NCBI GenBank assembly: GCA_030374805.1
Contig: JARGSG010000004.1
Span: 1,054,001-1,118,000, forward strand
Length of the DNA: 64,000 bases
From: Gracilaria gracilis
Taxonomy: Eukaryota; Rhodophyta; Florideophyceae; Gracilariales; Gracilariaceae
Reading direction: 5' to 3'
Positions 24,037 through 35,522 of the stretch are shown piece after piece (position 1 is the stretch's first letter; each line of letters begins with the position of its first letter). Below the pieces are notes generated by a model. The model worked only from the letters and a program-made list of their open reading frames with translations, had not been told where the DNA came from and did not search any database. Both the position numbers and the translations under genes were made by a program.

Positions 24037-24720
24037 CTTCTCGCGCGCGGCTGCGGGTGAACGAACGAACGAACGGAACGAGGCGGCGACTTTGTGACGG
24101 CGTGGCGTGGGGCGGTGGCGCGCGCGGGGGGCGGGGGGCGAGCGGCGGGGAGGACGCGGGCGCGCGGCGCGTGCGGCGCGGCGCGGTTGTTTTAAGGTGC
24201 CACGACAAGCGCGACGGCGATGCGCGTGTGTGTGCGCGTGTGGCGCGCGCAGGCGGCGCGCGCGCGCGCGCGTGCGTGTGTGCGCGTGTGCGCGTGTGCG
24301 CGCGCGCCGCGCCAAACTGCGACGCGTTGCGTTGCGTTGCGTTGCGGCGGCGCGCGGGCGGCGGCGGCGGGGTGGGGGGCGCAGTTTTGCAACTTTTGGG
24401 CGCTTTTTATTCACCAAGAGCGGGCGCCGCCGCTTACAGCCGGTTTAGTACCTCATCATCCGAAAGGCGCGCGCACTTTCTACGCGCCGCCTTTTTTGTG
24501 CGCTTTTTTTCTTTTTGGGCGCGCGCGCAGCGTTTCTCCGCAACGCGCGCTCGCGCGCGCGTTTACACGCCGCTGCAGGCGCGCCCGGCGCGCGGCTAAT
24601 TGCGCGCAAACATACAGCCCGTACAGCTGTACGGCGCGCTCCCAATCAGCGCCTAACAACAGCGCGTGGGTCGCTGCAAACGTGGCACACGCGTGCCACG
24701 TGCGCGCGAGACGGCGCCGC
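24037..24720. other. Upstream region of the RanBP2-type gene, low complexity
   Basis: Contains a GAAC-type microsatellite at 24059-24078 and alternating CG/TG tracts at 24225-24310 able to adopt Z-DNA. It also has an 8-bp inverted repeat (CGTGGCAC-ACGC-GTGCCACG, 24681-24700) that overlaps a CACGTG box at about 24697. No TATA box is evident. The promoter for the minus-strand gene should lie here. Confidence 0.4.
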
Positions 24721-26108
24721 CGGATGCTAAAATGGTGCGGGCAGTTGGCTTCCGCTTTTTCGATATATTTGGTGGTGCTGTTTTATAGCGCCCAACTGCT
24801 AACTGCAATGGTCCATTTGCTTGCTGTTGTATCTTTGTTTTTTCCATTGCCATTTGGTCACACTTTTAATCATAAAACCAAAACCGCCTTCTCCCCTGCA
24901 TCTCTCTAGTAGCAGCTCACAACAGCTTGTCAATAAATCACTTTTCTCAACATGTTATACTAATATTTGCGTTTGAACACCCAAATTTATAACAACACAT
25001 CCATGTCAATCATAGTTACATATTATACTCGTATTACTATGCACAGCTCGCTATATAACATTTATCAATAATGTACAGCGCTCATTGAGCCGCTGGATCG
25101 TTTTTCAGCAATCATACCTCCACCGCCATCTGCTGCCAACCTGAAACTCCTTTACAATTACTAAACATATAAACCAAATCAAAAACCATTTCAACGCATA
25201 AAACTCTTTTTCTCTACTTGTCTCAACGCCTACACTGTTTGCTATTAGTTACATACACACACAACCATGCACGCAGCTGCTAGTAGAGAACAGTACTGTA
25301 GCGCTTTCGCAACCTTTGCTTCTTTTGCTCCATCTCCAGATACAACCCGAACGGTGCAAACTCCAACACTCTCCATCATGTGTATATCATCCTTTGCATC
25401 TTTCTACATTCTACTGTACATTTGCCCTAGTTCTGCACCCGAACCCAAAAAGCCGCAAAACCTGCTCTCTTGGTTCAACATGTCTCTCACTACAAAATGC
25501 GCTCGCTACTCTGCACGAGTACTCAATATTCACAAAACAATCAAAGCTAAACAACTACTAACTTGTAACTTTATTTGCACCTTAGAAAAAGACACGCATT
25601 AGAAAGTGCATTCGTTTTTTTGTAATTAACCAAAACCACCTGCCCACACATTCATTCCTACTCCTCGCTAATCACTCTTTCAGTATCTTGCCATTGGCTT
25701 ATTCGTTTTTGTACACCCTACTCTTTCACTGCCACAACCATTTGTCGCAGCAAATGAAAACGTCACATCTGAATTGCTACCAAGATTGTGCATAATATGT
25801 GCTTAAGAGCAGTGCAATTCACTTTACCAAATTCAACACTTGGCGTTCCGACAGCCAATGCTTTTGGATGCCTCCCCCCATTGGGGGGCCATGCTGCATT
25901 CCTAACTTCATCTTAACAGAAAAAAAGCGTCTAGTCTCAAAAAGGTTGATGCACAAATACCAAAACAACGGTCAAACCCGAAAATACAACAACAAATTTT
26001 AAATTATGAGAATCTAATGCAATCAATACCACTCACGACAGCTAATACCAACAAAGCCACCAGAACGCCAGCAGCTGAAATTCGGTTGTATCTTCAAACA
26101 AATCTGCA
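24721..26108. other. Gene-poor, C/A-rich stretch
   Basis: The plus strand is markedly rich in A and C between about 24950 and 25800. An ORF at 25267-25602 (111 codons) has no recognisable domain and its composition follows the strand bias, so I do not call it a gene. A CCCCCC-ATT-GGGGGG hairpin occurs near 25872-25886. Confidence 0.4.
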
Positions 26109-28251
26109 CACCCAGTAACTGCAATTAATGTAGCCCACATTAACTGAGGTAAGCAATCCTAGAGCATAAATACCTCAAATGATGTGGGCCACAAGATCTA
26201 CGGTACCACTTTATTTATCACAATAATTCTGCCAGGAACAAATAGCGTGGGTGTCAATCTCGATCCACTTGACCCAAAAGTGCTCTAAAAGCATTCAAAA
26301 TCTCCTCATCACATCTGCACAACTTCACCGTCGAAGTGATTACGATGCTTCTTAATAATACCTTGAAACTCCGGAAACAACTGACGCTCTTCCCAAAGAC
26401 CGTTGACATTCAATGCCATCCCAGTTCTGATCATAGCATTCGGAGCGTACGTCAGTCCATCTGAGTCCCTCTGATGATTGACATCTCTAACGGCTTGCAC
26501 GGCTAACTTAAAGAAGAACCTCTTCCCCGAATTACAAAGCTTTTCCGATGACGACCACTCCCCTCTCATTATGAAGTCCATCTTGTGCGTTTCCCACCGT
26601 GAACTCCATGCACTCTTTATCTTTTGTATAATAAACGAGTCCGCACATTGGACCAAATGAGTGTCGTTTTTTTTGGAAAGAATCGAATGTCGGTGTTAAC
26701 TTTTTTTGCTGCTTCTATTTGCTCTTGAGTGGGGTTGTGACCAATACAGATGTCCACAAAGATAGTTCTCTTCCGGCCATGAGGAAGGCAGCATATCGCT
26801 CTCGGTTCGGACAGCCATTGAGGAAAAACAACTGTATCCATCCAACCCTTTCGTCCCGTACGGTACGACACTCCTGGAATATCGTCGGGCACACCACAAA
26901 TGAGATAGCTTCTTCCCTTGTTTTGAAACACCAGAAATGGGGCCTCAATTTGCGCTCCGTGTCCTCCACTAATGCGAATCAGCATAGTCATTCCCTCAAC
27001 ACCCGACACGACGTCCACGTATTTAACCTCTGCCTCTCCGCTGAAACCCAGTGTTTTTCCACTGTCCAGATTAATCACGAAATGGGTCTCATCGGCGTTT
27101 TCTACATTCTCTTCTTTCAGCTCACCGCTCCGGAAAGCCCGACACATAACTCCAAGGTGGTAAGCCACTTCCTTGTGGGTCATTTTCTCTTTGGCTGGGG
27201 AAAGAAAGTGTTTCCCTGTTATGCTCCTACTCACAATTCTGTGGCGATCGGCGAAGTTTTGAATCAATCTACGTGTGATGCACTCCGAGATTGGAATGTC
27301 TTGTTGTCGTCTCTTAAAGTGAGGTAATAGTAAGTCGATGTCGAGTGTTCCATAAGGTTTAGAGCAAGGCTGCGAAGCGGTTTCCAGTTAAACTTGACAC
27401 CGAGTTTTCGAAGGCGGTCAAACTCGGTGAGCATGTCTAAATGAAGTGCTTTTACCCACGGCCTGGTTTTACGCCCTCTTCTGCTTCGAGCCTTAAGATA
27501 AGTTCGTTTCACTCCAAAGTACGTCGACCGTGTGATAGAGGAGCAAACGCCTCTGACCTGAAGCGATCCATCTTCGTTCATATAATCAGATCGTGTTTTC
27601 CATAACCGGCTGGCCTTTTGAAGATTTGCTTTGTACGAGCTTCGGAATAAGGATGAAAAGCGTTTAACTGCTTTAGAGGCGATGTGTTTTGAACCGTGGG
27701 AATCGCTCTCTTGTTTCATCCATGAGATGATTTTAATTCGTTCGGATATCTTCAGGACATTATGACAGGGATGTGGCGGTTTTCTAGTAAGAGGTAGATC
27801 TCGTACGGTGGGTGTTGCTACTTGTGCTGTATCGGCTTGCTGCGGCTGCAATTGAGACGGTGTTGGTGTTGCAACTGGCTCGGCTATGGCCTCATTGTTG
27901 GTGTGGTTTCGTTGCGCCCTTTGAAAGGCTGCAACAATCGGGGATCCAGTGGTTGGGACACTCATTTGTGATGAGGTAGAGAACGCAGCCGTCACAAGAC
28001 GAAGCGGTTGCTGGGTGATCGGTCCTGACGACTTGTCCACCAAATAAAGCCGTTGCCAATCTCAAACTGAGTGCGATTGCCGCCATTTTCCAAACTGTTT
28101 CGGTTACGCTAATAATGGTCATGGCGTTATTAGTGTGGTCCACATCAATTGATGCCAACGCTGTGACTGTGGGAATCTGTATTAATGTAGACTACACTAT
28201 ATTTGGTACCCACACTATTGATACACCTACATTAATTGCAGTTACTGGGTG
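26109..28251 (-). mobile_element. Pogo-like (Tc1/mariner superfamily) DNA transposon, copy B
   Basis: About 2.14 kb with perfect 25-bp terminal inverted repeats (26109-26133 and 28227-28251) starting CACCCAGTAACTGCAA. TA follows the right end (28252-28253), and CA stands at the left where TA is expected. Sub-terminal repeats of the AGTGTGG/CCACACT type lie inside both ends and are probable transposase-binding sites. The transposase is on the minus strand (28043 to 26309) in three frames. The N-terminal DNA-binding part has WVKALHLDMLTEFDRLRKL. The DDE domain has NADETHFVINLDSG, then FVDICIGHN, then VQCADSFIIQKIKSAW. The frame breaks near 27265 and 26640 make it non-autonomous now, unless spliced. 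Confidence 0.8.
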
Positions 28252-28973
28252 TACTATTTCTTTGACACTGACTGTCAGCGATTTGAACAGCAAAACATGA
28301 GACTCGGCTTCAAAACAACGAATGAACAAAGTTGCATTCTGTGCGTGTTCAAATAGCGTATAAAAGCGATCTAGATCAGCTACGTGAGTTCAAAACTTAT
28401 GTGTACACCCAGTAACTGCAAAATGGTGGTCAAAATCAATATTAACGGTGTGCGTCTTAAGAACTGAGCCACCCAAAACTGGCTTGGCCCACACTATCAA
28501 CTCTACTACGATAAAATATAAACATCACAATCGTCGCCCAGAATAAAAAAATCGGCCGCATTTAACTTGGCTGTCTCCGTAAGCCGTTAAAATATGATCT
28601 TACATTCATTCTTCCCCTTTTTCGACTTCAAAGTGGTTGCTGTGCTAGCAGATAAACCTCTGACGTTTTCGAAAGGACTCATTCTCTTTGAACAATTCGT
28701 TCATATCCAGTGCAGGCCGAATCCATACCCTAGGTCCGTTCGTTAGCCTCTGTTTTCCTGTTAACTTTATCTATTGCCATTCTAGCCTAATGTAGAAAAA
28801 CCCGCTTGCCAGAATGCCCCAAATTGCTTTAAACGGACGAAATTCCGCTCCTCATTATTTTTATCTTGTTTTTCTTACCTTTCTCTGCTCGTAGAAAAAT
28901 GATAAGTTGTTAGGTTCTTCTATTAGGTCTTCAACACAAAAAGATGGTAAAAACCGTCGTTCTGTGTAACTAC
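28252..28973. other. Spacer with an extra pogo-like terminal repeat
   Basis: At 28404 TA is followed by CACCCAGTAACTGCAA, the same end as copy B, and GGCCCACACTATC follows near 28490. This may be the end of a second, truncated copy or a small non-autonomous derivative. The rest shows no gene. Confidence 0.4.
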
Positions 28974-29824
28974 TGTGGGGCAAAGCCAGGAACCGAAGGA
29001 AAGAACACAAACCGCGCCAGCGGCTACACACCCAAGGTGTTCAGCCTTGCTCCCTATTGGGGCAGAGCAGTGGCAGAACCCTCCGATGAGGCCGACACGT
29101 GCCGGGCGTAACTCCGGGCAGCCTCTTCCTGACTTACAGACGGAGGTTGGGGGTGGCAATCGGGGTGCCAACAGGATGGATTCCACTGGGTGTGGCGTAT
29201 CCCGTAGCAAAAGAGACGAGGTAGAAGGTAGCAAAATGAGCCGCACCGCGGAGCACAGACTCGTGAGAGCTGGGAATAATCCCGAGACAAAAAGGGGCAA
29301 ATCTGTACAACAGGGCGAAGTGTAACGAAGCCGTAAGACGGGAAAACAGAAAGAGTGTATGGAAGAATGAGAAATAAGAGGCCGTAACGACGGATCGGTG
29401 CTTCTCGGTGACGGAGGTGGATAACTTGTCCGGATAAGCGGCGGTATTCCCCGGGAATGGGGCGAAAGACCGTGCGCAAGCGGAACTCAAGCTAGAGCCA
29501 AGGCCTCGTTGAGGTTTACTTCCCGTAGAGTGGCGGCAAGTGCCGCCACTTATATACGGCTGACAAATATCACTAAAATATCTAAGTACCCGGCACGCCG
29601 GCCAACACTACCCACGTGTACCTCCGTGGCACACTTGCAACGGCGCATCCGGTAATTGGGCGCGGGCACACACGTGTCGCGCCAATCCTACACTTCATAG
29701 GCGGATCCCTAATCCGGGCCAAATAGGCAAATAGACTTCATAATAGTAGGACGTTCAGCCTAAAATAACAACGGATATATGAGTGGCATCCCCCTCAGTC
29801 CCTGCGAAGGGCAATTGCTCTACA
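28974..29824 (-). repeat. 3' LTR of gypsy element 2
   Basis: 851 bp, aligning with 51626-52474 with about 20 mismatches by eye. Bordered outside by ACTAC and inside by the polypurine tract. Confidence 0.9.
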
Positions 29825-29842
29825 TCTCCCCCTTCTCAGGCT
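29825..29842 (-). promoter_or_regulatory. Polypurine tract of element 2
   Basis: On the element strand, CCTGAGAAGGGGGAGA runs straight into the LTR start TGTAGAGC, the standard position for plus-strand priming. Confidence 0.75.
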
Positions 29843-29878
29843 GAAACTTCCGACTCGTTCGGCTTCTCACCTCCCATC

Positions 29879-31674
29879 ATGGGCCTATATAATCCGGACT
29901 CCGGCGGTGAGCCTAACGACCACTCGGACTCCAACAACTGGGCACTCGTACCATACTTGGCACCTTCGACTCTCATCGACACAGCGATGCCTACCAATAA
30001 CAACGACACCTCCGGTAATCCCGGCGCTCTCCCAGGTAAGACTGCGCGAATGACCGCTGCCGGACCGCGGTTCCGGTCGGTACCCTTGCCTCAATCGTCG
30101 GGGGCTTCCGCTTCCGGCGCGGCGTCCGTTGCGACAGCAGCGACTCCGGATCCAGCTCCCGTGTGGGATTGGTTCCATGCTAGCGTGCCGACAAATACGG
30201 GGGGATGGCCCAGTCTTGGGAGTCTCCGCGTACGCGATCCTCACCGCCATAGCGGCCTGTTTGGACAAGCCCCGTGGTTCAATGCCGAAGCCGTTCGGAA
30301 TGAAGCGTTGATCAACTCCTACGCCATTGACGGTAACCTCCCCGGAGGGCTTCCCGTTAGCTTCGTCTGCTCATGATACTGGCTCGCCCGTATCACGGTC
30401 CATCCAAATTGTCTCTGGTATACGAGAAGCGAGAGCCAGGCGTTCGCTCGCCGGGAGATTGCCCGCATTGGGTATGCGCGACATTTCCGCGCGCCGAACG
30501 AGCATCCGGTTCCGTCCCATTATGGGTTTGACGTGGCCTACTACCGTACGTTCGGCGAGGTTGAGTACGGAGATCGACTGGCTGTTGCCTTCGACGAGAT
30601 TGACCGCTATGCGGATGTCGTCCAGCCCCACCAGGATCTCATCCTGTGGGCTCCTCCAATTCTTCGGGCCGAGTTCCGATACCTCCGCAAGTTGTCGCGG
30701 CGCGAGTTCTTCGAAGGCCTCCGTCACCAGAGGAAGTGGCGATCCCGCTTCGGGATTCTGGTGCCGTACCAATGTTCGGAGGTTGAGCGAATCGCGGCGA
30801 GTTCCCGTCAAGGGCGATACGTTCCGCTGCCATAGTTCTGGCCTGCGGTCGAGGTCCCTCGAGGGTGCCATGTGGAGCTCCCCCATGCCTGACATACGTC
30901 GGGTCGTACTACATGAAGAATCCGCCGCGCGGCCTTTGGAGCATCCTTGCCACCGAATGGACTGTCCGTGTCGCGGCTTTCCTCCTCTGGGAGGCGTATG
31001 ATCATTACCGGCTTTGGTTTGTGCCGGAGATGATTCGCCGATCCATTCGGAATTTGGACCTCACCGATGTGCTCGGATCCGTCCGGAACGCGCAGGAAGT
31101 GGTGTCCTTGGTGGAGGTCATCGACGGTGTCGAGTGGGACTCCGTGCCTGCTAGTCAGGTCTCCGAGGGTATCCGTCGGGTTACAGACCGGTCTCCCGGA
31201 CGCGACGTCAACGCTGGCGACTTTGTATACTTCGACCCATGGGAATGGGAGATAGTCACAGCCGCCGAGGCGCGGGAGCGGCGTCAGGTCGAGCGGAGCA
31301 TCCCAGAGGGCCATCCTCGTGGGTTCATCTTCGTCGACGACGAGGAGGACGAGAGCCTTGATGAGTCAGGGAGCCCTATGGACCATGGAGCGGACCAGCA
31401 GATCGACGTGATCGACGTAACCGGAGATGACGGCGGATACGCTGATGCGGTAGTGCAGGGTACGCCCAACTCGGTTGGCGCGTGGCAGGCCTCCGCTTCT
31501 GCGGGCGGGGCCGGTTCGAGTACTGACCCCCAGGCAATCGTCATCCGCAGTTTCCTTCGCGGCATGGGTGTGCCCGTGTCTGACACGGTGACCTACTTAG
31601 CGCAGCTGCAGGGTCTTGCGGCTCAGTGGTTCGCCCAAGGTCGTGGGTCCGGTTCCGGACCGTCCGGCGTGTGA
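29879..31674 (+). pseudogene. Opposite-strand ORF of element 2 (asORF), unknown function
   Basis: This lies opposite to gag-pol, starting about 55 bp from the 3' LTR edge. It shares with the copy in element 1 the blocks FRSVPLPQS, AEFRY, RSRFG, RQGRYVPLP, ATEWTVRVAA and EAYDHYRLW, in the same order. Beyond these, this copy has a longer C-terminal tail with an acidic stretch (FVDDEEDESLDESG) followed by Gly/Ser-rich sequence, ending at 31674. Base differences from the other copies are heavy, yet the motifs persist, which points to past selection on the protein. No known domain is visible. Broken, with about two or three interruptions. Confidence 0.75.
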
Positions 31675-31956
31675 TCGAACTCCGTAGATACCAATATCTC
31701 TTGGCCCTGTCATTAAATGTTTCCGGTTGCTCCCGGCTTTTAGCAAATTCTCTTCATCCCTCCCCCTCCTCAGGGGGCAGCACCCCGCGAGGGGCGCCTG
31801 TTCCTTATCTAAGGGAGGTATTCCGCTTGAAGCGGCAAATTTCTGTTCTTCGACTTCCTCTTCTTAGGCTTCTTCTTCTTCTTCTATTCCACTGTATAGT
31901 GACTTGTCCGCAGAAGCGACAAATGCTCTGCGTGAGCGGCGTAGCTAGTGTGGGCG

Positions 31957-32301
31957 CTAGCCCACTTGGGCTTTGTCGAGCGAGTCCGGTGGCGGCGTGC
32001 CGGTCCTCCGGTGGTATTGAAGTACCTTCGAGCGAGGCAGGTGCTCGATAGGTTCCTGTATGTCCTCCGAAGGGGGGTAGCCGTACCAACGGACTTGGTA
32101 TACCAGCTCTCCAGTAGAGTCTTGGCCGTGCCTCACTATACGGTCCACTACGAACTCGCGTTCGTAGACACTCCGCTCTGGCGGCTTGACCAGTGAGTCC
32201 TCATCCCTGGCGGTCGAAGAATCTTCCGTTGAGTGGCGGATTGCTCCTCCACTGTCGTGGCTTATGCGGGCGATTGCCTTCGACTTCCGTCTCATCGGCA
32301 A
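31957..32301 (-). pseudogene. Chromodomain of element 2
   Basis: Reads YEREFVVDRIVRHG, then LVYQVRWYGYP, then EPIEHLPRSKVLQYHRRTG. This is the same domain as at 10180-10345 of element 1 and 57363-57605 of element 3. It is the C-terminal end of the pol polyprotein, now about 12 kb away from integrase because of the nested insertion. Confidence 0.85.
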
Positions 32302-33319
32302 TGCATCCTGTATCCCAGGTCTCGGTTGCGCTCCCCAAGGAGGTTCTCGGAGAGTTACACTCTATGGGGCGGGGTCTGAAACCACTTGTTTGTGGAGCTG
32401 TTGCGGGGGCCAATCTGGGCGGACTGTGAGCTTCCGGTGTTCTGGCGAGATCGTCGAGATCGTCCCAATCGACGGGCGGCAATCTTCCGTACGGGGGTCT
32501 AGCGAGCGGTGCTCCGTCACGTACGTTGCTGACGGTTCGCCGCCCACAGCGGTGCGTGTGGCTCCAACCGTCGTGGTGCCGTGGTGAGCTGTCTCAATTA
32601 CGGAACTACCGTTTTTTGACGGCTCGTCACTCTCCGTGGCACGCGTGTGCCCACGGCGTGCACTGTCATGTGCATAGTCATCCTTCAAGGGGGGCGGTTT
32701 ACCCATGGTGCGTGGCGCGTGTCGCGCCGTGCGCGCGTCCAACTTACTTGGCTTCTGTCCAGCTAGAGTGGTGTCCACCTGTACTGGTATGGCCGCGTGC
32801 TCTGCCGTTCCGGCGCCGTCATCGAATAAGTCGATTGCCTTTCCCAACCTTGGGTCTGCTGTCACGGCACGGTCTCTCACAACCAATGTCTTTTCCGAGT
32901 GGTCGGTCTTCTCCGCTGACGGGGCAACATTCGTCGCGTCTTCATTCCGCAGTGGCGGTGCGTTTCCGTGCGTGTTCCCGGACTTTGGGCTTTGAATAGC
33001 GCCGCTTCTTTTGCAGGCCTGCGCGTTTTCCGTCAGTGACGGTATTGCGCCAGCGATACCTTCCACGTTGTGGTCCGGTGTCTCCGGATGCGCATCCCGT
33101 CTGGGCGTAACATTTCTACGTAGGCGGTCCGCTTGCAGCGGCGAAGACGAGGGCGGTAGCTCTGCATTCCCTGGCATTGGGCCGTCAGCGGGGCGCTTAC
33201 CGTCACACGTCCATTCGCTTCCTGTCCGCGACGGCAAGGCTTCACTCACTCCGTCCCCGGCGGTGCCTTGCGCGGGTGTACTATCCGTTTGCGACGGCGT
33301 AGACCCCTGTGAGCAATTT
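32302..33319 (-). pseudogene. Low-complexity pol linker before the chromodomain, element 2
   Basis: An open minus-strand frame rich in Pro, Ser, Thr, Arg and Asp, with no domain. It corresponds to the linker between integrase and chromodomain in element 1. Its upstream part is cut by the nested insertion at about 33319. Confidence 0.6.
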
Positions 33320-34139
33320 GAATAGCCCAAATATGGCCGGGATAAGACCAAAATGGTTCCTAAATAATACTTAAAAATGTGCACGGAAAACGGGCACGAC
33401 ACGGCCAAAATATGGCCTGAAGAGTGCCCATACACGTGGGTGAAAGAGGGCCCCATTCAGAATGCGAAGAGAGGACCCAGAGATGGGCCATTATTGTCCT
33501 CGTTAGAAGTCCCAAGAGTGGATGAGAAGGGAAATAGTTTTGGTCAAAATGAGACCCAAATAGGACCAGAGCCGTGCTCTTTGGTGCATATTCGTACATA
33601 TATGGGTCTCTTTGCATTAACCAGATAATGCCCAAATGTGGCCCGTATTTCAATCTAATTCTGGCGTGTTTAGATCCCATATACGGATGAGAAGAGAACG
33701 TTGTAAGTACGATATGTGTCATGATATGTGACCGCGTCTCGTACAAGTGGTAGGCCTTTTGAGGCTCGATATATGTACCTAAATGTTCCAATCTATTGGC
33801 TTTCAACGAACTGAAAATGGGGTTCGCCTACTTCTTACGCATGAAGACAAGCCCGTAACATAGACCTCTGTAGCACTAAAAATGATGCACAAAGTATCAA
33901 ATAGGTACCACATCGCACACGGTCTTTGTACGCGATGCCGTATCATGGTTGTTTAATAACAGAAATGATATAAAAACTTCAATGGCTGGACTCTTACCAA
34001 CCAATGATGCAACCTTGTAACACGAACTGGCCAGCTTTTCGTAGATCTACGGTACCATTTGGGTAGAACTCGAAGTACTGGCACCGCTCAGAATCGCACA
34101 ACACCAACTTGGTTTTGTTGAGATTATTCACCGAGTACC
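33320..34139. repeat. Left sub-terminal region of the nested EnSpm-type element
   Basis: Non-coding and rich in short repeats of the ATATGGCC / GGGCCAT type in both orientations. Sub-terminal arrays of this kind are usual binding sites for CACTA accessory proteins. A stretch near 33714-33790 (CATGAT, TACAAGTGGTA, CTTTTGA) resembles 39897-39960. Confidence 0.4.
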
Positions 34140-35522
34140 CTATCCGTCACGTTCCGTAGGACGTTCAGCTTGAATACTCATCTTCCTTGGATTCTTGTGA
34201 TGAAGCTTACGTGATCCACGAAGACTGGTGCCTGTTCCGCTCGTAAGCAGTCTACCACAGGTGTTCTGAGCATGGGTACCAGACCCATCGTGCCCATCAT
34301 CCGTCTCAATGTGTGACACTAACATTCGCCGCGGGGCCCTTCTCGGTTTCTTCTTTCCCAAGTTTGAGCGAAGTCGGGACGGGATTTTCGACCTGTTCCC
34401 ATCTCCCGTATTGGCCTTCCTTCCGATTCGTTTGCGACTGATCGTGTTCGTGACCGGCTGTCCCGAACGCTTCGTATTTCGGTTGTTGACTTGAGCTTGA
34501 GTTGCAGCTCTCCCTTGCATCATACTCGGTTCCACAGATTGCAAGCAGAGATTGGGTGCAGTAATGTCGCCATCATATGCTTCTAAGTCTATGTCAAGTT
34601 CATGAACGGCACTCTCAATATCGCTTTCTGGCATATCATCTCCATCATTATTGTCATATTCGGAATCATTGCCACCATCCTTATCAAAGGCTGTCAGTGG
34701 CTTGTGTACATGGGTACATTTCGTTACGACCGGCGAAACTATTTCACAGTGCTCAACCTCGGCACCACAACCATTGGAGTCTTGTAGACCACTCTTCGCG
34801 TTCACGGACTTATTGTGTTCTTCGGATACAAGGCAGTCGCCGCCATTTGGAAAAGGAGATGGATCTTGATCATTCGCATGAGTCGCATGGGTTTCTTCCG
34901 CAAAGATTACATTCTTCTTCTTCTTCTCGCGCTTGCGTGCCTCCGCTGCCGCCTTCTTATCTCTCTGAATAGCTTCCTTTAAGAATTCGTTCAAGACCCA
35001 TCCTCCTTGCGCAGCAGACAAAACAGGATAAGTTTCCAGAAGCTTACGCTTAAGATTCATAATCTGAGACAAAAAGTCTTTACGCACTGAGCTGTAGGTG
35101 CGGGTGCCACGTTCGATCCCAAGTCGATGATAGAGAAATGAACGAATGTCATCTTTGATAGCGTTTGCCATCGTGGTGTAAATGGGATACCCATCCTCCA
35201 TAGATTCCGAGTCACGTCCCATCTTTTCCTGATACAATCGATTGAAAAGGGCCCTCGCAGAGATGGTAGTGCCAGTGGGAACCCCAGGCCGGTCGGAATC
35301 TCTGAAACGTCTCTTCATAGAAGCTGTTGGTATCATGACGGAGTTCGTGGGGAGTAGGCTTCGTTGCAAGATATCAAAACCAGTTAATGTACCCTGACCA
35401 GAATCAGGCTGGCCTGCTCCTCTCGGCTGGTTCGACGCTTGAAGTGACTGCGCAGGGACAGCGCGACTCTCTGACTGCATGGCACTGTCAGCGGTGACCC
35501 TGTGCAAGGTTCGCAAACTCAT
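34140..35522 (-). CDS. 460-codon ORF, probable TnpA-like partner of the tnp2 transposase
   Basis: A single open frame from an ATG at 35522. Residues about 85-200 look folded and helical (ALFNRLYQEKMG, DDIRSFLYHRLGIERG, GGWVLNEFLKEAIQRD). They are followed by a strongly basic helix (KKAAAEARKREKKKKN), an acidic Asp/Glu/Asn stretch near residues 290-320 and a basic Arg/Lys-rich C-terminus. I recognise no named domain. It is transcribed divergently from the tnp2 gene across a spacer of about 550 bp. CACTA elements commonly carry a second DNA-binding protein (TnpA type) that binds sub-terminal repeats. This role is inferred from position and basic composition only. Confidence 0.5.
   Translation of the reverse strand: MSLRTLHRVTADSAMQSESRAVPAQSLQASNQPRGAGQPDSGQGTLTGFDILQRSLLPTNSVMIPTASMKRRFRDSDRPGVPTGTTISARALFNRLYQEKMGRDSESMEDGYPIYTTMANAIKDDIRSFLYHRLGIERGTRTYSSVRKDFLSQIMNLKRKLLETYPVLSAAQGGWVLNEFLKEAIQRDKKAAAEARKREKKKKNVIFAEETHATHANDQDPSPFPNGGDCLVSEEHNKSVNAKSGLQDSNGCGAEVEHCEIVSPVVTKCTHVHKPLTAFDKDGGNDSEYDNNDGDDMPESDIESAVHELDIDLEAYDGDITAPNLCLQSVEPSMMQGRAATQAQVNNRNTKRSGQPVTNTISRKRIGRKANTGDGNRSKIPSRLRSNLGKKKPRRAPRRMLVSHIETDDGHDGSGTHAQNTCGRLLTSGTGTSLRGSRKLHHKNPRKMSIQAERPTERDG

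Noticed and set aside
22415-24060. Plus-strand ORFs of 119-211 codons opposite the RanBP2-type gene
   Set aside because: Shadows of the GC-rich minus-strand gene. They lack a domain, while the minus-strand frame has a zinc finger restored by splicing.
25267-25602. Plus-strand ORF of 111 codons
   Set aside because: Composition follows the local A/C strand bias, and no domain or conserved pattern is visible.
29879-31674. Envelope gene as an explanation for the extra ORF
   Set aside because: It is antisense to gag-pol and shows no signal peptide, membrane segment or cysteine pattern.
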